Shown here: piece after piece, positions 54,817 through 64,000 of the stretch | Layout: each line of letters begins with the position of its first letter | How positions within the stretch are numbered: the stretch's first letter is position 1 | Assembly (NCBI GenBank): GCA_030847615.1 | Contig: JAUMIR010000015.1 | Coordinates: 1,133,501-1,197,500, forward strand | Reading direction: 5' to 3' | DNA from: Gambelia wislizenii | Lineage: Eukaryota; Chordata; Lepidosauria; Squamata; Crotaphytidae | DNA length: 64,000 bases | The notes under the pieces: model-generated | The model's input: only the letters and a program-made list of their open reading frames with translations | The model's database searches: none | Told to the model about the DNA's origin: nothing | Position numbers and translations under genes: made by a program

Positions 54817-55162
54817 TGTGATGTAGCAAGAACACACGCTCGCATTCACTCAGTAAGAATTCTTTATTGGTAAGGAAACGTGTATCAGGAACGTAGAACA
54901 AAGCCGAAACTAAACACAGACTAGCAGAATACCCAGATAAACCCTTGCAGCGTGAGAATGGCATTTGGGAGGAGAATAAACGGCCTGGCCAGCACCTGGA
55001 GCTGCGACCTTCGGAGAACAGCGTTCCCAGGCCAACCGGGCGGGCTGGCACCCCTCCAAAGGCAGAGAGGCCCAGGCAACGAAAACAGGCCAAAGCCAGC
55101 CTCATGTCAGGGTCCTCCATGAATTCTACTCTAAACCCCAGAATTCAGGGACAAGCCTGACA
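54817..55162 (-). mobile_element. Solo Gypsy LTR with 5-bp target duplication
   Basis: 346 bp from TGTGATGTAG to AGCCTGACA, flanked by CCTAT at 54812-54816 and 55163-55167. Related to the LTR at 24714-25082. Confidence 0.85.
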
Positions 55163-55167
55163 CCTAT

Positions 55168-55749
55168 GAACTCGAGATTCGTAGTTTGGAGACTTGAAAT
55201 TCTCTGCTAGAGAGAACAATGGCACATCTCCCTTGTTGCATGTATTGTGTAAAACAGTGTTTCTCAATCTTTTTCTTACCATGGCTCCCTTCTCACCTTG
55301 CTTTCTATCCTGTGGCCCCACCTTAAATAAGTTATTTACATTTTTTGTTTGTAAATAGGACATGTTTTATTTTTAATGTTTATAATTTATACAAAATACA
55401 ATTACATAAAAGTTTATGCACTAAGTATTTCCCAGTCAATGTGATCCTTGTGCTTCATCATGAGAAACAAGATTTTTTTTATATACAGTTGCTGTGAAGT
55501 ACCTCTTTTACTTCTTCAAAAATTGTTTCACCTTTAGTATCTGTTTTAAGCTTTTGAGCAAATAACATTTCTTCTTTCAATTTGTCGTCATGCAAATATC
55601 TAACATAAGCCACCAGTATTTGTCAAGATAATGGGATATGCAACCTGGTAAATATATTGTCACATCCTGGCGTGGATGCTGGCTATAGGGGTTGTTTGGC
55701 TCATGGGTTGGCCTGGCGTGTGTTAGCGAGTTCATCACATATATATTGT
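55168..55749. other. AT-rich stretch with a possible hAT end
   Basis: cagtgtttctcaatcttttt at 55255 resembles a hAT/Charlie terminus. The rest is unassigned. Confidence 0.3.
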
Positions 55750-55985
55750 AAAGAGCAAGTACAAGGGATTCCCCTATAGTGTGTGGTTTTCCTTCCTTGG
55801 CTATCAGTTTAGATATCCCCCACCTTTCTGCTAGTATGTTTACAAATAATTTGTAGTCCTAACTTAAAAGCGTGATTGGTCTGTAATTCTTAGGTTCTAA
55901 TAAAGCTTTGTCTTCTTTTGGAATCAGACAAGTAAATGAATTGTTCCAGGACAAAACTATATTTCCTTCTCTTGTCTCATTCTAA

Positions 55986-56606
55986 GGAGATTTTCACACG
56001 GGGCCAAAATGCCCCGTTACTGCCTCGCCACTTCCTTTCCCGTTCCTGCCATGGAATAACGTAAATCTTTCACACACTTACCTTAATTCCACGCAGGAAC
56101 GGGCTCCCCCTCCCCTCGCTGGCCGGCCGTAAATGCAACCGTCATAAGGCTGCTTTTACGACCAGCCGTCTGAAATGTTATCACGTTATCGCATGATAAC
56201 AGCCGGGCAGTAAATTTAAAAAATAAAACTCCCCCAAACATCAAATCAGTTCACCAAGCAAAAAAACACACTTTAAACTATACAATCAAAACAGGAAGGG
56301 TAAAATAAAGGGTGCCACTTACCTGGATGTCCAGATCGTCCCAGGAAGTGCTCGGAACGGACCTCCCCTCCGCGGCTGTCATTTCGGAACAAGAACAGGG
56401 CTCCTGTTCGCACACCCATGATTGCGTGATAGCGACGGAATGGGAGGTCTATTCACAATGAAAAATCGTGATTACATTGTTCCAGAACAGTCACGGGAGC
56501 CAGATGGATGCAGGACAGAACGGGGTCAATGTCGTCCGAAAGGGAAAACCTTTCCTGACCCTGTTCTGTTCCTACCACGGGATATATCGCCAGTGTGAAA
56601 ATCTCC
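55986..56606. mobile_element. Harbinger-like MITE inserted in L1
   Basis: Inverted ends GGAGATTTTCACAC; 621 bp. Flanks are TAA and ATA, so the 3-bp target duplication is imperfect. Confidence 0.65.
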
Positions 56607-57358
56607 ATAGTTTGCCATAATGGGTCTAAAATCTCTGCCTGTAATTTCTTATAGAAGATCGCCGTATATCCATCCAGACCTGGCACCTTATTTAACTTAC
56701 TTTTCTTTATTGCGTCTATGATTTCTTCCTTCATAATTCGGTTATTTAAAATTTCTATCTGATATAAAGTAATTTTAGCCAGTCTTGTGTTTCTAAATAT
56801 TCATCTGTATTTTTATTCATTACGTTATGTTTTTTAAATAATTCTGAATAATATCTATGATAGAACTTTTTTATTTTATCTTGTTCTGTATACATTTGTC
56901 CATTTTCTTTTATCTTTAATTTTTTTCTTTATCTTTTCTTAGCTTATAGGCAAGCCATTTTCCAGTCTTATTAGCATTTTCAAACATCTTCTGTTTAGAG
57001 TATCTAAGTTTTTTCTCTGTTACTAAGATTGTTTCATCTGACAGTTTTTTCTGCAACAGTTTAATTTCTGTATTCCACTTTTGACATATTTGATTTGAGG
57101 AGCACTTCTTTAATTCATTTTCTTTTTTACTTCCAAAGTTATCTTTTGATTTTTTTTCTTCCTTTTTTTCTTTTAACCTTTTCTTGGATAAAAAAAATCC
57201 TCTCATAACTGCTTTACTAGCATCCCAAACTGTCTTTAAGTTAGTACCTTTATTTAAGTTTTCTTTAAAATAGTGGTTCAAGTAATTTTGGCTCTTTTCA
57301 AAATCTCTTCATCATATAGTAAACTACCATCTAATCGCCATGTAAATTCCTTAACCTT

Positions 57359-60300
57359 GTACAGTTGTCCCTCCGTATCCATGGATTTGGTATCCACGGA
57401 TTTAAGTATTCACAGCTTGGGAAAATATTCTTTAAAAAATAATGATCCAAAAAGCAAACCTTGATTTTGTCATTTTATATAAGGCATACGGTCAAACCAA
57501 GGCAAAGAAACAAAGGCACACACCGGCCTCCAAAGGTGTAAATAAACTGACACTTGCATGCTGGAACATCAGAACCATGCAAGACTCTGAAGATAGTGGA
57601 CGGCCTGAGCGTCGTTCTGCCCTAATAGCCCTTGAACTATCACGGCTTAATATTGACATCGCTGCTCTTAGTGAAGTTCGCTTCCATGAGGAAGGCAGCC
57701 TTAAAGAACATGGCGCCGGCTACACACTTTACTGGTCTGGCAAACCCAAAACCGAAAAACATCTGTCAGGAGTAGGCTTTATGATTAAAAACTCCATTGC
57801 CTCCAAACTCGAAACCTTGCCAACAGGACACTCTGATCGCATTATTTCCTTACGCCTCCCACATGTTGTTCTCTTTAGTATATATGCCCCAACTATGCAA
57901 GCCAACTCTGTAGAGAAAGACAAATTCTACACAGACCTACGCCAACTCATACAAAAAGTCCCTGTAGAAGATAAAATTTATTGTCCTTGGTGACTTCAAT
58001 GCCAGAGTAGGAAAGAACTCCGAAGCCTGGAAAGGTGTCTTAGGCAAGCATGGTGTTGGAAATTGCAATGATAACGGACGCCTCCTGCTAGAGTTCTGTG
58101 CAGAACAACAGCTGACTATTACAAACACAATCTTTCAGCAGAAAGATAGCTTGAAGACAACCTGGATGCATCCCCGATCCAAACATTGGCACCTCATTGA
58201 CTACGTTCTAGTCCGTCAGAGAGACATTCATGATGTCCGTCATACCCGAGTGATGCCCAGTGCAGAATGCCAAACAGATCATCGCCTTGTCAGATGTAAA
58301 CTAATCTTCATCTTAAGTTCAAACCTAAGAGTGGTGGCATCTTAAAGAAGAGACTCCAAGTCAACAATCTTCAACAAGCTACCATGAGAGACAACTTCCA
58401 GGCAAATCTACAAACGAAACTTGAAGACCATCCTACAGATCCTTCTCCTACAGTGCTTTGGCAACATATCAAAAACAGTATCCTCCAGTCTGCAGAAGAA
58501 TCCCTCGGGTTCTCCCACAAGAAAAACCAAGACTGGTTTGATGAAAACAACCAAGAGATCCAGGAGCTGTTGGCAAAGAAGAGAACTGCTCACCAGGCAT
58601 ACCTCGCCCAGCCAACCTGTCATGTAAGAAAAGCAGCTTTCCACCTCACATGTAGCAAACTACAACAAAAACTCCGAGACATGCAGAACAAGTGGTGGAT
58701 CAATTTAGCAGAAAAGACACAACGCTGTGCAGATCTGGGTGATCATAGAGGATTTTATGAAGCTCTTAAAGCAGTGTTTGGACCTACTTATCAGGTCCAA
58801 AGCTCCTTATTCAGTACAGATGGTCAAACATTAATTACTGATAAAGCCTCCATCCTAAATCGTTGGGCTGAACATTTTCAAAGTCTCTTTAGCGCCAACC
58901 GAGTAGTCCAAGCCTCAGCTATCCAATATATGATACAAAAGCCAATGAAAAATGAATTGGACATAGCTCCCACTTTGGAAGAGACCCTTATGGCCATACA
59001 GCAGATGAAAAACGGCAAGGCAGCTGGGATTGATGGAATCCCACCTGAAGTTTGGAAACACGGAGGTCATGCACTCCACGAAAAATTCCACGAATTCCTT
59101 GTGAATTGCTGGGAAAAAGGGGAACTGCCATCAGACCTCCGAGATGCAGTCATCATCACCCTGTACAAGAAAAAAGGAGCAAAATCCGACTGCTCAAACT
59201 ATCGAGGCATAACACTGCTCCTATTGCTGGAAAAATCCTTGCAAGGATACTCCTGAACAGATTAGTTCCTGCCATTGCAGAAGAACTTCTCCCTGAAAGC
59301 CAATGTGGCTTCAGAGCCAATAGGAGTACCACAGACATGGTATTTGCCCTTAGACAACTGCAAGAGAAATGTAGGGAGCAGAACAAGGGTCTCTATGTAA
59401 CATTTGTCGACCTCACCAAAGCCTTTGACACTGTAAGTAGAAAAGGTCTGTGGCAGATCCTGGAAAAACTAGGATGTCCCCCCAAATTCCTTAAAATGAT
59501 TATCTTGCTACACGAGGGCCAGCGTGGTCAAGTCAGATATGGCGATGCTCTTTCAGAGCCCTTTCTAATAACTAATGGAGTGAAGCAAGGTTGTGTTCTT
59601 GCACCAACTTTATTTACAATCTTCTTCAGCATGATGCTCCAAAGGGCTATGGCAGAGCTTGAAGAAGACGACGGCATCTATATACGCTACCGTACTGATG
59701 GTAGCTTGTTTAACTTAAGCCGTCTGAGGGCTCACACTAAGATGCTAAACTATCTAGTCCGTGAGCTGCTCTTCGCCGATGCTGCTGCCCTTGTTGCCCA
59801 CACAGAAGCAGCTCTGCAGCGCCTAACGTCCTGCTTTGCAACAGCTGCAGAGCTGTTTGGGCTGGAAGTCAACCTGAAGAAAACGGAAGTTCTTTACCAG
59901 CCTGCACCACAGGACGAACACCACCATCCCCACATTGCCATCGGCAACTCTGTGCTGAAGTCCGTTCAGCAGTTCACCTACCTGGGAAGCATCATCTCCT
60001 CAGATGCCAAGATTGACAAAGAGATTGATCACAGATTAGCAGAGGCATATACTGCATTTGGAAGACTTCACAAAAGAGCCTGGAGTAATAAACACCTGAG
60101 GCGAAACACAAAAATCAGTGTGTATAGAGCCTTTGTACTGTCTATCCTCCTTTATGGATCTGAAACATGGGTCACCTATCACCACCACCTACGACTCCTC
60201 GAGCGCTTTCATCAGAGCTGTTTACACACAATCCTAAATATACACTGGACTGACTATGTGACGAATGTTGCTGTCCTCGAGCAAGCAGGGATCACCAGCA

Positions 60301-60874
60301 TGGAGGCCATGATATTGAGAACACAGCTGCGCTGGGCAGGGCACGTTTCTAGGATGGAGGACCATCGCCTCCCAAAAATACTACTCTACGGTGAACTCGC
60401 CATGGGTCAGCGTAAGAGGGGCGCTCCAAAAAAGCGATACAAAGACTCCCTGAAACAACATCTCAGGCTTGGCCAAATTGATCACCAACAATGGTCCGCC
60501 CTGGCCTCACATCGGGAGGCATGGAGACGCACGATCCACAACGCTGCAGCCTTATTTGAGAACTCACGCCGAACAAGTCTTGAAGAGAAATGACAACGCA
60601 GAAAGAATCACAACCCAGAAACATCACCCAAGGAGACCTTCTGTTGTGCTTTCTGCAACCGGACTTGTTTATCTTGGATTGGCCTTTTTAGTAATCAGCA
60701 CGCTTGCAGAAAGCGCAGGATTTGTCCTTCGTTTGCGAAGAAAAGCCAGAGAGAGAGATAAGGGACACCATTTTACTATGCCATTGCATATAATGGGACT
60801 TGAGTATTCATGGATTTTGGTATCCACAGGGGGTCCTGGAACCAAACCCCAGCAGATAGGAAGGGACAACTGTA
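57359..60874. mobile_element. Tigger-like MITE split by an RTE LINE
   Basis: Left half 57359-57484 (TACAGTTGTCCCTCC to ttatataagg), right half about 60756-60874 (ataagggacaccattttac to agggacaactgta). ATAAGG is present on both sides of the LINE. Confidence 0.85.
57485..60755 (+). mobile_element. RTE-type LINE, nearly complete
   Basis: Apurinic-type endonuclease (LACWNIRTMQDSEDSGRPE, N-I-D-I-A-A-L-S-E-V-R, then V-L-G-D-F-N and the terminal S-A-E-C-Q-T-D-H-R-L-V catalytic region), followed by RT (NGKAAGIDGIPPEVWKHGG, TFVDLTKAFDTVSRKG, NGVKQGCVLAPTLF) and the C-terminal domain to 60593, then the 3' tail. Frameshifts near 57975, 58310 and 59225 split it into four frames. The RT active-site F-A-D-D reads F-A-D-A at about 59773-59784. 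It is the longest copy of the family in the window. The exact clade (RTE, RTEX or other) is not settled. Confidence 0.85.
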
Positions 60875-61261
60875 TTTTATTTTTATTATCAATTGAATCA
60901 GGTTATGATCAGAGATTATTTTGGGTAAAATAGCCCTTTATATATATATTGTCCTTGATTGGGGTTTATCCACCTCAGAATAAAATTTACACTCTCTTGA
61001 ATTTCCATACTTTTGCCTCCAACCATCTATCAAAGATAAATTATCCATCATTTGAAAAAAAAAAGTTGTAGGGAATTTCCCTTGATTTTCTTGATCTTTT
61101 TTCCTTCTGTTCTTTCCAATTCATAGTCTATCTAAAGCCAGCTCTATAATCCCATTCCAATCCTCCATCATTAAATAATATTCATAGGTGAATTCAGATT
61201 TTTTTGAGAGCAATTCTTGATAGAATAAATTACAATTTTGAGAAAATACCAACTGCCAAAC

Positions 61262-61378
61262 ATTTCATACCATGGAGTACACTTCTACTCCTGTATATCT
61301 GCCACTTTTTCATAGAATCATATGAAAAAGTGGCAGATATACAGATGTAGAAGTGGTACTCTATGGTATGAAATGTTT
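61262..61378. repeat. Short inverted repeat within L1
   Basis: catttcataccatggagtac...ccactttttcat is followed after a short spacer by its inverted copy (atgaaaaagtgg...gtactctatggtatgaaatg). Confidence 0.7.
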
Positions 61379-62222
61379 CTTTCGCCGGAAAGTCTTTCTT
61401 TACATATAAAACTACACCTCTTTTCCTTTTCTTATCTGCAGCTACAAAATCTTCACCTAATTTCTTATTTTTTATTATACGCTCACCTGCTTTCTTAACG
61501 TGATTCTCTTGTATACATAATAGATCACATTTCTTCCCCTTCCCCCAAATAATAATAAAAAAATATTTTCTTTTCTTGGGACTATTATCTTCTCTTTCTT
61601 TGTGTTTCTTCTTCCTCGCCTTCTTGCTCTTCTACTTCTTTCTCTTGACCCTCTGGTTCTTAAGTTTCTTCCTCATTTTCACATTCTTCTTCGCCCCTTC
61701 TTATATCTCTGGAACTGAATTCTTTTCGATATTTTGTCCAAAAGTCTCATGCTTTCTGTACAGTGTCTATTCTGATTCTCTTCTGTTCATATCTAAAAAT
61801 AATTCACTCCAATTGTTCCCATTTATAACAGATTCCTTTTTTCATGCGTTGCATCGTCAAAAAATGATAATCTTTTCTTTTCTTTAGAATTCTATTAGGA
61901 ATGCCCTTGAACAATAATATTTGTTCTTCCTCACTCATGATCTTGTTCTCATGATAATGATATAGAACCTTCTCTCTTGTGCTGATTCTCAGAAAATAAA
62001 CCACGATGTCTCTTGGCCATTGCTGTAACTTTGCAAATTCTCAAATATACTCTAAAAATTTTATCCACCTCCCATTCAAATTGTGACTTTGTTTGGCCTA
62101 AAATGTCTACAAATACTGGGAGCAAACGATCATAGAGACTTTCATATCTTTTTTCTGATAGTTGTCGAATTTTCAAACTCATTTAAGATCCATTAGACCC
62201 TCTCATCTTTTTCTCTCTCTAA

Positions 62223-62823
62223 GGGCCCGTATACATGGTAAAAATATGTACACTGTTCGGAAGATCGATCTCCTATACACACGGCCATTCGGATTCATAC
62301 GTGTCATTCGGAAGGGGGTCTAGCGAATCCCCCGTAAACTATGTGGATTCGGCTTTCGGAAGGATTAGCAGATCTTGGCCTAAAATCCGTACAGCTGTTC
62401 GAATGGTTGATCGTCTGTTTGCACACTTCCGAACAAGCAGTGTAATCTGATTGGCTGGCCAAGCAGAGGGGGCAGGGCTAGCAAGGACGGAAATTGGGAG
62501 TGGCGGCCATGTTGGATTCCTGGCTAAGCGAGCATCCGGTAAGTCCATGAATTTTATATATTTTTATTTTTATTTTACATTGTAAATAGGAAAAACCAAC
62601 TGTCCGCAAAGCAGGCACCTTTATAAATTAAAAAAAAAAAGCGGTGGGAGATTTAAAACCGCCGCTTGGCTCGCTCGCTCCAGCCAGCCAGCTGGGGAAG
62701 GGGGTCATATGGAGTTTAGGGGGGTAAAAAATCATGTAGGCATATTGTAGGTATTCGAACGGCTGCCTATTCGTATTTTTTACCCCCAAAACAGATTTTT
62801 TTAAAAATTGTATAGATGGGCCC
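62223..62823. mobile_element. Harbinger-like non-autonomous element, TAA target duplication
   Basis: GGGCCCGTATACA at the left, TGTATAGATGGGCCC at the right; TAA at 62220-62222 and 62824-62826. The internal part has a CCAAT-type motif (ctgattggctgg) and a GC-rich block. Confidence 0.8.
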
Positions 62824-63205
62824 TAAGTCTAACATTGATCTCTCTGATGTCTCTTCCAAATATTTTGTTTTTTCTTGTAAAACCTGCATTTTTTCATTCA
62901 TCTGTCCCATATATCTTTTCATAATTCAGTTTGTAGATCTCTCATTTCATTTTTTTAATTCTTTCTGAGTTCATCATTAAATTGCTGATTCGTTTTTAAT
63001 TTCCTCTAATAAAAACATATTAGCTTCATGTGTTTTCGCAGGCTGTTCCACGGAATTTCTTCTTTGTCCTTTATATTGATATTGATATTGAGTTTAACCT
63101 TGGTGCTGAGATTGAGATGTCTTTCTTCTCATCCCAGATGCCATCATATATTTTTCCTTGTTGTTGTTGTTGTTGTTCTTCTTAGTTTAGTGTGTGTGTA
63201 TGTAA

Positions 63206-63961
63206 AGTACTGCACTTAGGGCGGAAAAATGAAATGCATAGATATAGGATGGGGGAGACCTGGCTGAACGAGACTACGTGTGAAAGGGATCTAGGAGTCC
63301 TAGTAGACCACAAGTTGAACATGAGTCAACAGTGTGATGCGGCAGCTAAAAAGGCCAATGCAATTTTGGGCTGTATCAATAGAAGTATAGTGTCTAGATC
63401 AAGGGAAGTAATAGTGCCGCTCTATTCTGCCTTGGTCAGACCTCACCTAGAATACTGTGTCCAGTTCTGGGCACCACAATTAAAAAAGGATATGGACAAA
63501 TTGGAGTGTGTCCAGAGAAGGGTGACTAAAATGGTGAAAGGTCTGGAAACCATGCCTTATGAGGAGAGACTTAGGGAGCTGGGTATGTTTAGCCTGGAAA
63601 AAAGACGGTTAAGAGGCGATATGATAGCCCTGTTTAAGTATTTGAAGGGATGTCACGCTGAGGATGGAGCAGGCTTGTTTTCTGCTGCTCCAGAGACTGG
63701 AACACGGAGCAATGGGTGCAAGCTCCAGGAACAGAGATTCCACCTCAACATGAGGAGGAACTTTCTGACAGTAAGAGCTGTTCGGCAGTGGAACGCACTC
63801 CCTCGGAGCGTGGTGGGGTCTCCTTCCTTGGAGGTCTTTCAACAGAGGCTGGATTGCCATCTGTCGGGGATGCTTTGATTGTGATTTCCTGCGTGGCAGA
63901 ATGGGGTTGGACTGGATGGCCCTCGTGGTCTCTTCCAACTCTGCAATTCTATGATTCTATA
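63206..63961 (+). mobile_element. CR1 LINE 3' part
   Basis: Open frame to 63878: [49 protein letters not shown] and [16 protein letters not shown], then the 3' tail ending attctatgattctat. Confidence 0.9.
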
Positions 63962-64000
63962 TCTTTATATCAGTCTTGGAATTGCACACTTACCAGAGCC

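Larger units (their letters stand above)
55750..63185 (-). mobile_element. L1 LINE with nested insertions
   Basis: Minus-strand L1 pieces in order: ORF1 start and coil (63185-62827), ORF1 C-terminal domain (about 62219-61800), ORF2 endonuclease (about 61540-61380), linker and RT start (57355-56608: KMFENANKTGKWLAYKLR, NKVPGLDGYTAIFYK) and RT (55985-55750: PKNYRPITLLS, Y-K-L-F-V-N-I-L-A-E-R). Interrupted by elements at 62223-62823, 57359-60874 and 55986-56606. Inactive. Confidence 0.8.

Noticed and set aside
59052..60593. 513-residue frame as a host gene
   Set aside because: RTE LINE reverse transcriptase with the LINE tail attached and frameshifts upstream; the first 50 codons are out of frame with the LINE.

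Overview
The window is nuclear DNA of a vertebrate, most likely a squamate reptile (lizard-like). The evidence is the repeat mixture: dozens of CR1 3' ends with ATTCTATG-type tails, an RTE-type LINE, L1 and L2 pieces, Penelope-like elements with a GIY-YIG domain, a chromodomain Ty3/Gypsy element, tRNA-derived SINEs and several families of non-autonomous DNA transposons. I saw no bacterial or organellar features, no rRNA and no free tRNA gene. Most of the long open frames are retrotransposon debris.

The host genes are a small cluster of SLAM-family (CD2/CD48/CD84/Ly9-like) immunoglobulin receptors, all on the + strand, with every extracellular exon in phase 1. Copy A has a leader (8598-8652), an IgV exon (10704-11048) and an IgC2 exon (13867-14166). 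Copy B has the same three exons (15975-16029, 18073-18417, 21385-21684) plus a transmembrane exon ending in a stop (23387-23502). A and B lie in a young direct duplication (about 8134-15510 and 15511-23025). Its right breakpoint falls inside an intronic LINE, upstream of the transmembrane exon, so A has no membrane exon of its own. Exon phases allow A to splice into B and give a four-Ig, Ly9-like receptor. Copy C is an older relative with a leader (38450-38530), IgV (41693-42037), IgC2 (42522-42821), a transmembrane exon (44686-44802) and two candidate cytoplasmic exons (49591-49682, 54591-54674). The last exon holds an ITSM-like tyrosine motif. The first cytoplasmic exon has an in-frame TAA inside another tyrosine motif, so the signalling tail may be cut off. 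A CpG-rich block at about 33610-34215 with a splice donor at 33781 may be the promoter and untranslated first exon of C.

Repeat layout: 1-8.1 kb holds CR1, RTE, Penelope and DNA-transposon pieces. 24.4-27.9 kb is a Gypsy element (LTR, chromodomain, integrase) split by a CR1. 27.9-29.5 kb is tandem GT-rich and GC-rich repeats. 30.3-31.2 kb and 35.5-36.5 kb are RTE copies. 32.5-33.6 kb is an inverted and tandem Penelope-derived array. 46.3-48.1 kb is an L1 3' part. 53.4-53.9 kb holds a near-perfect 336-bp palindrome. 54.8-55.2 kb is a solo LTR with a 5-bp target duplication. 55.7-63.2 kb is one minus-strand L1 interrupted by several later elements, one of which (a Tigger-like MITE) itself contains a nearly complete RTE LINE. 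The window ends in a CR1.
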